From: Edwardsiella piscicida
GTDB lineage: Bacteria; Pseudomonadota; Gammaproteobacteria; Enterobacterales; Enterobacteriaceae
Assembly: GCF_001896205.1 (NCBI RefSeq)
Contig: NZ_MPNU01000001.1
Span: 1,274,427 to 1,338,426, forward strand
Direction of reading: 5' to 3'
DNA: 64,000 nt
The notes under the pieces are model-generated. The model saw nothing but the letters and a program-made list of their open reading frames with translations, ran no database searches and was not told the DNA's origin. Of this stretch, positions 30,559 through 40,568 are shown piece by piece; the stretch's first letter is position 1, and every line of letters begins with the position of its first letter. The position numbers and the translations under genes are program-made.

Positions 30559-30642
30559 TTTTGTTAATCATGGTGCGCGACAGCGCGGACGACGGCGATG
30601 CTGGTATACTCTGGGATTCCCTTTTGCTGCCGTGGTGTCGCT

Positions 30643-32607
30643 ATGCCGCTTTCCGCCTCTCTTCCTGCCATGTCCCGCGCCGGCGTGCGCCGCCTGCTGG
30701 TGATCAGCGGTGAGGCCGACTGGTGCCGACGGCGCGCCGCCCTTGCTATCGCCCCGCTGGCTGACGTGACCTGGTGCGGCAGTCCGGCGCCGATGGGATG
30801 CCAGGCGCTGCCGCTGACGCAGATCCGTACGGTGCTGGGACGTGAGCTGGGGCACTGCGTGCTGGACTGGCATCCGGGCTGTCACGCGGAGGCGCTGGCG
30901 GCGCTGGCCGGCACGCTGCGCGCCGGCAGTTGGCTGATCCTGCTGACGCCGCCGTGGTCTGCCTGGGCACAGCGCCCCGATGATGACAGCCTGCGCTGGA
31001 GCGAGCGCGAGCAGCCCATCGCCACGGCGAATTTTGTTCACCACCTGCAGCGTACGCTGTCCGCAGCCGACGGCGTCACGCTGTGGCACCAGGGTGCGGC
31101 GTGCCCGGCGCCGGCGCCGCTGAGGCGCGCGGCGTGGCGGGTGCCGGATGGCACGCCGACGGCGCAGCAGCGGGCGATACTGCGCGCGCTGCGTACGCCG
31201 GCCGCCGTCAACGTGGTGCTGGGGCCCCGCGGGCGCGGCAAGTCAACCCTGAGCGGTATGCTGGCCGCCGACCTGCGCGGCGACTGTCTGCTGACGGCGC
31301 CGGCGCGGGTCGCCGCCGAACGGGTGCAGACGACGGCGGGCGACCTGCCGTTCGTGGCGCCCGATTTGCTGCTGCAGCGGATTGAGGCCGGGGAGAGGTT
31401 GCCCGGCTGGCTGCTGATCGATGAGGCGGCGGCGATCCCTACGCCGCTGCTGCAGCGCCTGATCGCGGCGTTTCCCCATGTGCTGATGACCACCACGGTA
31501 CAGGGCTATGAGGGGACCGGCCGCGGATTTCTGCTCAAGTTCTGCGCGGCGTTGCCCGATTGCCGTATCCATAGCCTCGATCGGCCGCTGCGCTGGGCCA
31601 GCGACGATCCGCTGGAGGCGTGGCTGAACGCCGCGCTGCTGTTCAGCGATACCTGTGGGGCGGCGGCGCCGGTCAGTGCGCTGCGCTGGCTGGCGCAGCG
31701 GCAGTGGCAGACGGATCCGGCGCTGATGGCGGACTTTTATGCGCTGCTGACCAGCGCCCACTACCGGACATCGCCGCTCGATCTGCGGCGTCTGATGGAT
31801 GCGCCCGGTCAGCGCCTGTGCGCGGCGCTGGGCGAGGCGCGGGTGCAAGGGGCGCTGTGGCTGGTGGACGAGGGGGGACTGTCCGCCGCGCTGGCGCAGG
31901 CGGTGTGGGCCGGTGAGCGTCGGCCGCGCGGTAGCTTAGTCGCCCAGTCGCTGGCGGCGCACGGCGGCGAGCCCTGCGCTCCGCAGCTGCGATCCTGGCG
32001 CGTTAGCCGTATCGCCGTGATGCCGACGCTGCGCCGTCGCGGCGTCGCGTCGGCGCTGATAGCCGCGGCGCTGACGCAGGCGCGTGCGGCGGGCGCGGTG
32101 GACTTTGTTTCGGTCAGCTTTGGCTATACCGATGCGCTCTGGGCGTTCTGGCAACGCTGTGGATTTACCCTGGTACGCATGGGGACCCAGCGAGAGGCCA
32201 GCAGCGGTTGCTATACGGCGATGGCGCTCTGTCCGCTGACGGCGGCGGGAGCGGCGCTGACCCGGCGCTTGGCGCGGCGTCTGGCGCGCGATGCCCGCTG
32301 GCTGATGGCGCAGACCGGGCTCGTGCTCCCGCTGACGCCGCTGGCGGCGGACAAACTCGATGAGGCCGATCTCCGTGAGCTGGACGGCTTTGCCCATCAC
32401 GCCCGTCCCTACGATAGCGCCTGTCCGGCGCTGCTGCGTTTCTTGGCCGGTCGGCCGGCCTCTACGCTGCCGCCGCTGCTGGTGCAGCTGCGGCAGGCGC
32501 AGGGCGATCTGGCACGGCTACCGCCGCAGGCGGGCATCAGCGGGCGGCGAGCCCTGATCGTTGCGCTGCGCCAGGCGCTGGCCGCCGCGCTGGCGACGGC
32601 GGCGTAA
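30643..32607 (+). CDS. tmcA: tRNA(Met) cytidine acetyltransferase TmcA
   Basis: A protein of about 654 residues (E. coli 671) that makes N4-acetylcytidine at the wobble position of elongator tRNA-Met using acetyl-CoA and ATP. Domains in order are an N-terminal DUF1726-like region, an RNA-helicase-like ATPase with Walker A GPRGRGKST and Walker B LLIDEAAAIPTPLL, the TTTVQGYEGTGRGFLLKFCA motif, and a GNAT domain (RVSRIAVMPTLRRRGVASAL). ATG 30643 is chosen from alignment of the N-terminus (RRLLVISGE); an in-frame codon at 30598 is unlikely. No strong ribosome site is seen. Confidence 0.94.
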   Translation: MPLSASLPAMSRAGVRRLLVISGEADWCRRRAALAIAPLADVTWCGSPAPMGCQALPLTQIRTVLGRELGHCVLDWHPGCHAEALAALAGTLRAGSWLILLTPPWSAWAQRPDDDSLRWSEREQPIATANFVHHLQRTLSAADGVTLWHQGAACPAPAPLRRAAWRVPDGTPTAQQRAILRALRTPAAVNVVLGPRGRGKSTLSGMLAADLRGDCLLTAPARVAAERVQTTAGDLPFVAPDLLLQRIEAGERLPGWLLIDEAAAIPTPLLQRLIAAFPHVLMTTTVQGYEGTGRGFLLKFCAALPDCRIHSLDRPLRWASDDPLEAWLNAALLFSDTCGAAAPVSALRWLAQRQWQTDPALMADFYALLTSAHYRTSPLDLRRLMDAPGQRLCAALGEARVQGALWLVDEGGLSAALAQAVWAGERRPRGSLVAQSLAAHGGEPCAPQLRSWRVSRIAVMPTLRRRGVASALIAAALTQARAAGAVDFVSVSFGYTDALWAFWQRCGFTLVRMGTQREASSGCYTAMALCPLTAAGAALTRRLARRLARDARWLMAQTGLVLPLTPLAADKLDEADLRELDGFAHHARPYDSACPALLRFLAGRPASTLPPLLVQLRQAQGDLARLPPQAGISGRRALIVALRQALAAALATAA

Positions 32608-32718
32608 CGCCGTCGGCACACCCACCCGCGGCTCGCGCGGCCCGCACGGCTTTTCTCCTGCCGCGGCAGGCGTATAGTAGGAATAAAGTGAGTCTGCATG
32701 AGTGAGTAGGAGTCGCGT

Positions 32719-33405
32719 ATGGAACATCATCATCACGTTGTGCAACAGCCGGAGGGGACGGCACAGCAGCTGATTCTGCTGTTTCACGCCGTAGGCGATA
32801 ACCCGGTCGCCATGGGGCAGATCGGGGAGTATTTCGCCCAGGCGTTCCCCCAGGCGCTGGTGGTCAGCGTAGGTTCACCTGAGCCGTCGCCGGATGGCGT
32901 AGGGCTGCAGTGGTATGCGCAAGAGGGTGAGGATGACGAGAATCGTCCGGCGCGTATTGCCGCCGCGTTGCCGCGGCTGATCGCGCTGGTGCGCTACTGG
33001 CAGCAGGTCAGCGGCGTCGGCTATGCCGCGACGGCGCTGGTGGGCTTCTCTCAGGGGGCGACGATGGCGCTGGAGGCGGTGCGCAGCGAGCCGGATTTGG
33101 CGGGCCGGGTGATCGCATTCAGCGGGCGCTTTGCCACCCTACCGCAGCATAAGCTGGGCGATACGGTGGTGCATCTGCTGCACGGCAGCGAGGATCCTCG
33201 GGTCGCCTTGGTCCACGCCCAGGCGGCCGAGCGCCAGCTGCGCAGCACCGGCACCGATGTCACGCTGGATATTGAGCCGGTGGGACATGCGATCAACGCT
33301 GCCCTGATGGAGGCGGCGCTGGAGCGGATGCGCGCCTATATTCCGCAGCGCTACTGGGATGAGGCGCTCAGCGGCAAACGTGGCGAGATCGTCGCCTACC
33401 GCTGA
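32719..33405 (+). CDS. ypfH: Esterase YpfH
   Basis: A 228-residue alpha/beta hydrolase of the carboxylesterase/phospholipase type, matching E. coli YpfH (reported to hydrolyse short acyl esters). Ser111 in VGFSQGATM is the nucleophile; HGSEDPRV carries the acid and GHAINAALME the His. The N-terminal run HHHH (residues 3-6) is natural here. Cytosolic, no signal peptide. It follows tmcA, as in E. coli, and converges on ypfN. Confidence 0.9.
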   Translation: MEHHHHVVQQPEGTAQQLILLFHAVGDNPVAMGQIGEYFAQAFPQALVVSVGSPEPSPDGVGLQWYAQEGEDDENRPARIAAALPRLIALVRYWQQVSGVGYAATALVGFSQGATMALEAVRSEPDLAGRVIAFSGRFATLPQHKLGDTVVHLLHGSEDPRVALVHAQAAERQLRSTGTDVTLDIEPVGHAINAALMEAALERMRAYIPQRYWDEALSGKRGEIVAYR

Positions 33406-33418
33406 GGGCGCAGGGGCG

Positions 33419-33634
33419 CTATTTGTGCGGCGCCCTGTCTTTGTTTTTGTCCTTGTCCTGTCGGGGCCAGTCATCGTCGTCCCACTGCGCATTGTTGTCG
33501 CGGTGCGGCGGCAGCGGCGGGCGATCGTCCAGATAGTGCTTGGGATTGACGCGCATCAGCGCCTTGATCCCGTTCCAGATCATGCCGATCAGGATCAGCA
33601 GGATCACCCACCAATAGTCAGCCAGCCAGCTCAT
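33419..33634 (-). CDS. ypfN: UPF0370 membrane protein YpfN
   Basis: A 71-residue protein with a single N-terminal membrane segment (about 5-24, LADYWWVILLILIGMIWNG) and a charged C-terminal tail with LPPHRDNNAQWDDDDWP, the YpfN family signature. Function unknown. Its ATG overlaps the TGA of the M15 peptidase gene (ATGA at 33631-33634), so it is the last gene of a tightly coupled yffB-dapE-peptidase-ypfN operon. Confidence 0.9.
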   Translation of the reverse strand: MSWLADYWWVILLILIGMIWNGIKALMRVNPKHYLDDRPPLPPHRDNNAQWDDDDWPRQDKDKNKDRAPHK

Positions 33635-34308
33635 ACCTTACTCTCCTGGGTACGGATATAACGGGAAAAAATCGCCTCCAGATGGGACTCCAGCCAGTCG
33701 CGTCCGGCGATGTCGCGGTCCTGCCAGGCCGCTTGCAGCACCGCCGGCGTCAGCAGGGACTCGGCCTGCTGCGCCAGCGGACGGTAGCTCAGGTGCCAGG
33801 GTTCGGCGCCGACGCCCCCCTGCTCGCCGTCAAACGGGCGGTAAAAACCGAACGCCGCCATGTGGGTATCCAGCCAGCGGGTAAGGGGATATTGGCAGCC
33901 CGTGGGCTGATACTCCCATGGCTCCAGCTGGAGCCGGGTATCCGCTGGCAGCAGATCCGGATCGTAGACGTCGAGATCGCAGCCCCAGTGGTGTCGGCTG
34001 GCGCCGGGCAGGGCAGACCAGCGCAGGATAGCCTGACAGCGTTCGCCCGGCGTCAGGTCGGCCACCTGCAGCGGCTGGCTGTCGGCGTCCAGCAGCGGGC
34101 GCGCTCCGTTGAACTTGTCATTCCAGATGGCCTGCTGGCGCGCAAAGTCGCGAAAGCTGCTGGCGGGCTGCAGGTTTAGCCCATCGGCGAGCGCGCGCCG
34201 CTGCATGGCGCGAAACGCGTCGGCGGCCCGCGGCTGCAGGCGGTGGTTGCCGCCGATAGACACCAGGTGATCGGTACTCTGACCGGTCAGCATCGCCGGG
34301 GTGATCAT
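33631..34308 (-). CDS. M15 family metallopeptidase (D-Ala-D-Ala carboxypeptidase-like)
   Basis: A 225-residue protein with the VanY/M15 zinc signature: [10 protein letters not shown] (Ser104, zinc ligands His106 and Asp113) and EPWH (catalytic Glu169, zinc ligand His172). Such enzymes cleave D-Ala-D-Ala or other D,D/L,D bonds of peptidoglycan stems. No signal peptide is visible, so it may act on cytosolic precursors or recycled peptides. ATG 34308 overlaps the dapE stop (ATGA), and its own stop overlaps the ypfN start. In E. coli dapE is followed directly by ypfN, so this gene is an addition inside the operon. Confidence 0.87.
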   Translation of the reverse strand: MITPAMLTGQSTDHLVSIGGNHRLQPRAADAFRAMQRRALADGLNLQPASSFRDFARQQAIWNDKFNGARPLLDADSQPLQVADLTPGERCQAILRWSALPGASRHHWGCDLDVYDPDLLPADTRLQLEPWEYQPTGCQYPLTRWLDTHMAAFGFYRPFDGEQGGVGAEPWHLSYRPLAQQAESLLTPAVLQAAWQDRDIAGRDWLESHLEAIFSRYIRTQESKV

Positions 34309-35438
34309 GCGATGAGTTGCTCCATAATCCGTTGGTACATGCGGCTGAGGCTCTGTAGGTCGGCCGCGCTGACGCATTCGTTGACTTTATGTATGGTGGC
34401 GTTAAGCGGCCCCAGCTCGACCACCTGGGCACCCATGCGGGCAATGAAACGCCCGTCGGATGTGCCGCCGGTGGTCAGCAGACGCGGGGTCTGGCCCCCG
34501 TAGCAGGCGACGGCGTTGACCACCGCGTCGACCAGCTCGCCGCCCGGCGTCAGGAACGGCAGGCCGGAGAGGGACCAGTTGAGGGTGTAGCGCAGGCCGT
34601 GTCGATCCAGCAGCGCCGTTACGCGTTGCTGGATCGACTCAACGCTCGATTCGGTGCTGAAACGCAGGTTGAACTGTACATACATATCGCCGGGGATCAC
34701 ATTATTGCTGCCGGTACCGGCGGCGATATTGGCAATCTGCAGGCTGGTCGGCGGGAAGAAGTCGTTGCCGTTATCCCACGCGATCGCCACCAGCTCCGCC
34801 AGCATCGGCGCGGCGCGGTGCACCGGATTGTCGGCCAGATGGGGATAGGCGACGTGCCCCTGGGTGCCGTGCACGGTCAGATCGGCGGTGATGGAGCCGC
34901 GGCGGCCGTTTTTGACCACGTCGCCCAGACGCTGCTCGCTGGAGGGCTCACCCACCAGGCAGTAGTCAAGGCGCTCGCCGCGCGCCATCAGGGTCTCGAC
35001 GACGCGGACGGTGCCGTTGACCGCGCTGGCCTCCTCATCGGAGGTGATTAAAAAGGCCAGTCGACCGCGGTGATCCGGCCTGGCGGAGACAAAGCGTTCG
35101 GCGGCGACCACCATGGCGGCCAGCGATCCCTTCATATCCGCCGCGCCGCGGCCGTACAGCATGCCGTCCTGCAGCGTCGGGGTAAACGGGGGGTGGCGCC
35201 ACTGGCGTTCATCGCCGGGCGGTACGACGTCGGTATGGCCGGCAAAGGCCAGCACCGGGCCATCGCCGCCGCGCCAGGCCCACAGATTGCGGGTATCGCC
35301 GTGCGGCATCGCTTCAATATGAAAGTCCAGCGCGCGCAGGCGGGCCAGCAGGATATCCTGGCATCCGGCGTCGTTGGGGCTGATTGACGGGCAGCGGATC
35401 AGCTGCTGCGCCAGCGTGAGGACCGGACAGACGCTCAT
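34305..35438 (-). CDS. dapE: Succinyl-diaminopimelate desuccinylase DapE
   Basis: A 377-residue M20 di-zinc hydrolase (E. coli 375) that removes succinate from N-succinyl-LL-DAP in lysine and peptidoglycan precursor synthesis. Metal and catalytic motifs are [10 protein letters not shown] (His68, Asp70), [10 protein letters not shown] and TSDEEASA. Start and stop both overlap neighbours in ATGA: yffB upstream and the M15 peptidase downstream. Confidence 0.97.
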   Translation of the reverse strand: MSVCPVLTLAQQLIRCPSISPNDAGCQDILLARLRALDFHIEAMPHGDTRNLWAWRGGDGPVLAFAGHTDVVPPGDERQWRHPPFTPTLQDGMLYGRGAADMKGSLAAMVVAAERFVSARPDHRGRLAFLITSDEEASAVNGTVRVVETLMARGERLDYCLVGEPSSEQRLGDVVKNGRRGSITADLTVHGTQGHVAYPHLADNPVHRAAPMLAELVAIAWDNGNDFFPPTSLQIANIAAGTGSNNVIPGDMYVQFNLRFSTESSVESIQQRVTALLDRHGLRYTLNWSLSGLPFLTPGGELVDAVVNAVACYGGQTPRLLTTGGTSDGRFIARMGAQVVELGPLNATIHKVNECVSAADLQSLSRMYQRIMEQLIA

Positions 35439-35815
35439 TGTGCCTCCTCGGCGAAAAACTGCGCATAGCGCTCTGGGGTGAAGCCGAGCAGCAGGTGCTC
35501 TCCCCGCTGCAGCAGTGGGCGCTTGATCAGCGCCGGAGAGGCGAGCATCAGCCGCACCGCTGCCTCTGGCTGAGCGGCGTCGGCGCGGGTGGCCTCATCC
35601 AGGCCGCGCCAGGTGGTGCCGCGGGTATTCAGCAGCGCGCTGACGCCGAGCTGCGCGATAAAGCCGTTTAGCCGCGTCTCATCGAGGCCATCGCTGCGGT
35701 AGTCGTGAAAGCGATAGGGGATCTGCCGTTCATCCAGCCACCTGCGGGCCTTCTTAACCGTATCGCAGTTTTTGATGCCATAAAGGATGACCTTAGTCTC
35801 TGCCGTATTTTTCAT
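35435..35815 (-). CDS. yffB: ArsC/Spx-family protein YffB
   Basis: A protein of about 126 residues with a thioredoxin fold of the arsenate reductase-like YffB group; the active Cys17 is in [12 protein letters not shown]. Biochemical function is not settled. ATG 35815 with AAAGG upstream is preferred to far-upstream in-frame codons. It overlaps dapE (ATGA) as the first gene of that operon, as in E. coli. Confidence 0.9.
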   Translation of the reverse strand: MKNTAETKVILYGIKNCDTVKKARRWLDERQIPYRFHDYRSDGLDETRLNGFIAQLGVSALLNTRGTTWRGLDEATRADAAQPEAAVRLMLASPALIKRPLLQRGEHLLLGFTPERYAQFFAEEAQ

Positions 35816-36208
35816 GGACTTACCTTTCCCCCTGTTGCGCTTAGTCCGCTGTAGCATACAGGCGATCTGACCATATGGAAATATTCGAACCGCTGGCGCC
35901 AACGCGCTTTCTGCCCTTATTCCGGCGACCGTGCGGAGAGCGCAGGGGCTCAGCGCGCCATCTCTGACATCGGATCGTTTTATCGACGCTCGACGCCGGG
36001 GCCGCGGGATACTGACGAGTGCGCCATCGGCTGGCTTAGCCACCGCTGAACGGCGGCGTCTCTGGGGATCTCGCGGGTTAAACGGGGGATCGCCGACGGT
36101 GGGCGGGGAGAGGCCGTGGAAATTTTATCCACAGAAATCTTCACGGGAAGGGGGGGACGGGTTATCATGCAGGCGGACATAAATTCGACAACATAGAATG
36201 ATATTACG
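35816..36208. other. Intergenic region between yffB and ypfM
   Basis: About 390 bases with no convincing gene. It should hold the yffB-dapE promoter on the minus strand and any ypfM promoter on the plus strand; I saw no consensus site I would name. Confidence 0.5.
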
Positions 36209-36286
36209 ATGATTGATAAAGAATTGGATACCTGGAAGTCATTTATTGAATTTATTTTGAGCCAGCGGGAGCAAACGCAGCAGTAG
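36209..36286 (+). CDS. ypfM: Small protein YpfM
   Basis: A 25-codon frame starting MIDKELDTWKSFIEFILSQ that matches the 19-residue E. coli small protein YpfM (MIE-x-ELGNWKDFIE) residue by residue through its first two thirds, then adds a polar tail rich in Gln. It lies between yffB and acrD, the same place as in E. coli. The function of YpfM is unknown; its predicted amphipathic helix could bind a membrane or partner. There is no strong ribosome site. Confidence 0.82.
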   Translation: MIDKELDTWKSFIEFILSQREQTQQ

Positions 36287-36796
36287 AGATCGTCCTCTCT
36301 CCGATAGGGGCGCGCGCGAGGCGACGGATACGCAATATTGCGTATGCTATATAATAAAAACTATATAGTTATGCTGTTTGGTATCAGGCTTTTCTCGTCT
36401 ATTTTCTTTCGTCGCAGGGATAACTGGCGCGTGAGACTGCGTGCGTCTGTGCCGAGGCGATAGCCTCCCGTTGACCGCCGCCGCGGGGCTCTGCACCTAT
36501 CGTCCGCCGTGGGGCGGATCGCCTGGCTTACGCCAATCCTCAATGAGGGAGAATGCGCCGGTGGTATCTCTTTTTTGACCTCTCACGCGCTGACTCGCTG
36601 AACGGCGCCGTAAATTTCGCGACGGCGTCATGCATTATGGCAAGCGAGTGTGGATAGCTGTCCTCTTTTTTCTATTATTGATACCCGCTTATTTTTTTAT
36701 TTTCGTTATTTCTTGAACATATTATCCGCTCACGCTCTGCGCCGCGTTCAATAATCCGCTTGGCGGCGGCGCGCGCGCAAAAGCGGCCCTCGGTTG
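36287..36796. other. Non-coding stretch between ypfM and a small ORF
   Basis: About 510 bases of mixed composition with AT-rich patches around 36340-36380 and 36655-36720. I see no open frame with coding character, no RNA gene fold I can name and no clear repeat. It could be a decayed accessory insert or an unannotated regulatory RNA. Confidence 0.4.
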
Positions 36797-36976
36797 TTAA
36801 TTCTGCTGTTCATATTGATGCCGTCGGGATAACGCTGAAATCATTTCGACGGTAATATCATCGCCGTTGGCAATCCGCTGCGTCTGTATGTCGAGGCGCA
36901 TCTTACGGCGGGTCAATGCAATCAACTCTCGGTATGACGGAGCCCCCGCGTGGGGGCCTCTCGGCTGGCGGGGCAT
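36797..36976 (-). CDS. Small hypothetical ORF
   Basis: A 59-codon frame beginning MPRQPRGPHAGAPSYREL, with a more protein-like polar remainder (LTRRKMRLDIQTQRIANGDD, ending HQYEQQN). A longer start at 37027 is possible; neither has a ribosome site. The 5' codons coincide with a GC-rich hairpin (GAGCCCCCGCG/GGGGGC, about 36942-36961), and an inverted repeat TTCGCGA/TCGCGAA (36983-37003) lies just upstream. I do not recognise the protein and it may not be expressed. Confidence 0.3.
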   Translation of the reverse strand: MPRQPRGPHAGAPSYRELIALTRRKMRLDIQTQRIANGDDITVEMISALSRRHQYEQQN

Positions 36977-37112
36977 GATGTTTTCGCGAAAGAGTATCGC
37001 GAATGGCAACGCGCGGCGTATATTCATGTTGGCGCTGCACGGTTGCTGGGGTAATGGCGTAGGATACCGCGGCGCGCTGCGCCGGGCCCGAAGGCACCGG
37101 CGTCAGCGGTGT

Positions 37113-40100
37113 TTATCGATGTCGATCGTCCTTACCGGGAAAGCGGCGGCGCACCAGAATAAAGAACAGCGGAACAAAGTAGATCGACAGCAGGGTGGCG
37201 GCGATCATGCCGCCCAGCACCCCGGTACCGACCGCGTGCTGGCTGCCGGAGCCCGCGCCGTGGCTGAGCGTCAGCGGCAGTACGCCGAAGATGAAGGCCA
37301 GCGAGGTCATCAGGATCGGGCGCAGGCGCAGGCGACACGCCTCCAGCGTCGCCTCCAGCAGATCTTTGCCGCTGCGATTGAGTTCGTTGGCGAACTCGAC
37401 GATCAGAATGGCGTTTTTCGCCGACAGGCCGATGATGGTCAGCAGCCCCACCTGGAAATAGACATCGTTTTCCAGCCCGCGCAGCCAGGTGGCGCAGACG
37501 GCGCCCAGCACGCCGAGCGGCACCACCAGCATGACCGAGAAGGGGATCGACCAGCTTTCATACAGCGCCGCCAGACACAGGAATACCACCAGCAGGGAGA
37601 GGGCGTACAGCGCCGGTGCCTGGGCGCCGGAGAGGCGCTCCTGATAGGACATGCCGGTCCACTCTAGGCCAAATCCGCTGGGCAGTTCGCTGACCAGCTG
37701 TTCCATGATCGCCATGGCGCGGCCGGTGCTGATCCCCTGCGCCGCCTCGCCGACGATTTCGACCGCCGCCTCGCCGTTATAGCGTTCCAGACGCGGAGAG
37801 CCGTAGTTCCAGCGGGTGCTGGCAAAGGCGGAGAAAGGCACCATATCGCCTTGGCTATTCCGAACATACCATTTGTTAATGTCTGACGGCAGCATGCGGT
37901 AGGCGGCCTCGCCCTGCACATAGACCTTCTTCACCCGTCCCCGGTTGAGAAAGTCGTTGACGTAGGTTGAGCCCCAGGCGGTTTTCAGCGTGTCGTTAAT
38001 ATCGTCGATGCTAACGCCGAGCGCCTGCGCCTTGCGCTGATCGATGTCGACCTGCAGCTGCGGGCTGTCGTCCATCCCGTTATGGCGCACCCGGGTCAGC
38101 TCCGGCTGCTTGACCGCGGCGGCCAGCAGCCGATCGCGGGCCTGCATCAGCGCATCGTGACCGAGACCGGCGTGATCCTCCAGCTCCAGATCGAAGCCGG
38201 CGGAGCTGCCGAGCCCGGAGATGGCCGGCGGGCTGCTGGCAAAGACCCGCGCTTCGCGAATGTTGGCGAAGGCCCGGCTAGCGCGCTCAATGATGGCGGC
38301 GGCGCTGTCGTCGTCGCCGGTGCGCTGATCCCAGGGCTTGAGACGCACGAACATGCGCGCGACGTTCTGGCCGTTGCCGCCCGGCCCGGCGCCGACGATG
38401 GAGAAGACCGACTGTACGTCTTTGCCCTCGTCGACCAGCAGGTAGCGTTCTACCTTTTCCACCACCTTCAGGGTCTCCTGCTGCGTAGCGCCGACCGGCA
38501 GCTGGATTTGGGTCATGAAGACTCCGCGATCCTCCAGCGGTAGAAAGGAGGTGGGCAGATGCAGGTACAGCGTGCCCAGTCCGCCGAGGATCAACAGATA
38601 GAGCAGCATGCTGCGTCCACCGTTGCGTACCACCCGGCCCACGCCGTTCTCATAGCGCAGGGCGCTGCGCTCAAAGGTGCGGTTAAACCAGCCAAAGAAG
38701 CCTTTTTTGGCGTGCAGCTGCGTCTTGTTGACCGGTCGCAGCAGGGTGGCGCACAGGGCGGGGGTCAGGATCAGCGCCACCAGCACCGAGAAGATCATGG
38801 CGGAGACGATGGTGATGGAGAACTGGCGATAAATCGCGCCGGTGGTGCCGCCGAAGAAGGCCATCGGCACGAAGACCGCCGACAGCACCAGGGCGATCCC
38901 CACCAGCGCCCCCTGGATCTGATCCATCGATTTGCGCGTCGCCTCCCGCGGCGAGAGTCCCTCTTCGCTCATCAGACGTTCGACGTTTTCCACCACCACG
39001 ATGGCATCGTCGACCAACAGTCCGATGGCCAGCACCATGGCGAACATGGTCAGGGTGTTGATGCTGTATCCCATGGCAAACAGCACGGCAAAGGTTCCCA
39101 GCAGCACCACCGGCACGGCGATGGTCGGGATCAGGGTCGCGCGCAGGTTCTGCAGGAACAGGTACATCACCAGAAACACCAGGGCGATGGCCTCAAACAG
39201 GGTTTTGACCACATCCTGGATCGCCGCCTGAACAAAGGGGGTGGTTTCGTAGGCGTACTCCACCTTCAGGCCGTGGGGAAAATAGGGCTCCAGCTGCGCC
39301 AGCTTGGCCTTGACCCGCGCATCGGTGGCCAGCTCATTGGCGCCGGAGGCCAGCTTAATGCTCATTCCGGAGGCCGGTTTGCCGTTGAAGCGCGACAGAT
39401 AGTCATACTTTTCAGCGCCCAGCTCGACCTGGGCCACGTCGCCCAGCGTCACCAGAGAGCCGTCGCTGTTCACCCGCAGCGTTATTGCGCGGAACTGCGC
39501 TGGCGTCTGGAGCTGGGACTGTGCCATCAGGGTCGCGTTGAGCGCCTGGCCGGGAACCGCCGGGGTGGCGCCGATCTGGCCGACGGCGATCTGGCTGTTC
39601 TGACTTTTGATCGCGCTGACGACGTCTTGGGTCGTCAGGCGGAACTGGTTGAGCTTGGTGGGATCGAGCCAGATACGCATGGCGTACTGGGAGCCAAACG
39701 CATCGACGCTGCCGACGCCGTCGATTCGGCTGAGCGGGTCCTGCAGATTACTGGCCACATAGTCGGCGATATCCTGACGATCCATGCTGCCGTCGGTGGA
39801 GACAAAGGCGACCGTCATCAGGCTGCTGTCGCCGGATTTGCTGACGCGTATCCCCTGCAGCTGAACCTCCTGCGGCAGTTTACGGGTGGCGGCGCTGAGC
39901 TGATTTTGGACCTGCTGCATCGCCTCATTGGGATCGGTGCCGGACTGAAAGGTCAGCGTAATGGAGGCGCTGCCGCTGCTGCTGCTCTGGGAGGACATGT
40001 ACATCAGCCCATCCAGGCCGGTCATGTTCTGTTCGATGACCTGAGTCACGGTATTTTCCAGGGTCTGGGCCGATGCGCCGGGGTAGGAGGCGCTGATGCG

Positions 40101-40229
40101 CACCGTCGGCGGCGCCAGATTCGGGTATTGCTCAATGGGGAGCTGGTGGATGGCCAGCAGCCCCGCCAGGCTAAAAATGATGGCGATAACCCAGGCAAAA
40201 ATGGGGCGATCGATGAAAAATTTAGCCAT
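37113..40229 (-). CDS. acrD: RND multidrug efflux transporter AcrD
   Basis: A 1038-residue RND/HAE1 inner-membrane pump (E. coli AcrD 1037) with 12 membrane segments, two large periplasmic loops and the TM4 proton-relay residues in [12 protein letters not shown]. AcrD exports aminoglycosides, bile acids and other amphiphiles using AcrA and TolC encoded elsewhere; no adaptor gene is next to it, as in E. coli. Sequence over [20 protein letters not shown] and the position next to ypfM and narQ support AcrD rather than AcrB. Confidence 0.94.
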   Translation of the reverse strand: MAKFFIDRPIFAWVIAIIFSLAGLLAIHQLPIEQYPNLAPPTVRISASYPGASAQTLENTVTQVIEQNMTGLDGLMYMSSQSSSSGSASITLTFQSGTDPNEAMQQVQNQLSAATRKLPQEVQLQGIRVSKSGDSSLMTVAFVSTDGSMDRQDIADYVASNLQDPLSRIDGVGSVDAFGSQYAMRIWLDPTKLNQFRLTTQDVVSAIKSQNSQIAVGQIGATPAVPGQALNATLMAQSQLQTPAQFRAITLRVNSDGSLVTLGDVAQVELGAEKYDYLSRFNGKPASGMSIKLASGANELATDARVKAKLAQLEPYFPHGLKVEYAYETTPFVQAAIQDVVKTLFEAIALVFLVMYLFLQNLRATLIPTIAVPVVLLGTFAVLFAMGYSINTLTMFAMVLAIGLLVDDAIVVVENVERLMSEEGLSPREATRKSMDQIQGALVGIALVLSAVFVPMAFFGGTTGAIYRQFSITIVSAMIFSVLVALILTPALCATLLRPVNKTQLHAKKGFFGWFNRTFERSALRYENGVGRVVRNGGRSMLLYLLILGGLGTLYLHLPTSFLPLEDRGVFMTQIQLPVGATQQETLKVVEKVERYLLVDEGKDVQSVFSIVGAGPGGNGQNVARMFVRLKPWDQRTGDDDSAAAIIERASRAFANIREARVFASSPPAISGLGSSAGFDLELEDHAGLGHDALMQARDRLLAAAVKQPELTRVRHNGMDDSPQLQVDIDQRKAQALGVSIDDINDTLKTAWGSTYVNDFLNRGRVKKVYVQGEAAYRMLPSDINKWYVRNSQGDMVPFSAFASTRWNYGSPRLERYNGEAAVEIVGEAAQGISTGRAMAIMEQLVSELPSGFGLEWTGMSYQERLSGAQAPALYALSLLVVFLCLAALYESWSIPFSVMLVVPLGVLGAVCATWLRGLENDVYFQVGLLTIIGLSAKNAILIVEFANELNRSGKDLLEATLEACRLRLRPILMTSLAFIFGVLPLTLSHGAGSGSQHAVGTGVLGGMIAATLLSIYFVPLFFILVRRRFPGKDDRHR

Positions 40230-40568
40230 GCAGCAACCCTAGTTAATCTGATGCGAGGTGACGCGCGGCGGCAGGCCGTGACGCGCCTGAACCGCATAGA
40301 ATGATGCTGCACTGTATCCTGCGCCGCGGAAAAAAAAGTGGAGAAAAAATGGAAAAAACGTAAAAAATCGTGCGTTGGAGCATGGCTGTCTTTCGGTTGC
40401 GCAAAAAACGCGCGCCGCCGCGCCGTCCGGCGCATATTTGCCCGGGGCAGGGTGAAAAGTTGTGCAATACTGAAGTTCGCCTCGGCGCGTGCTACGTCTG
40501 CGCGGGGCTCACCAACGTTGTCGCGCCGTGCGAGGGGTGTCCCGCATCGGGCGTTTGAAGGAGAAGAG
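40230..40568. other. Divergent intergenic region, acrD and winged-helix gene
   Basis: About 340 bases. A purine-rich tract (40330-40370) is upstream of acrD on the other strand; the rest is GC-rich without a coding frame I trust. Promoters for both genes must be here, but I see no named operator. Confidence 0.45.

Noticed and set aside
30598-30642. Longer N-terminus of TmcA from 30598
   Set aside because: The extra residues do not align with TmcA and overlap the promoter region; ATG 30643 fits the family.
38559-40304. 581-codon open frame antisense to acrD
   Set aside because: Low-complexity His/Gln-rich translation opposite an intact RND pump; it is a third-position GC shadow.
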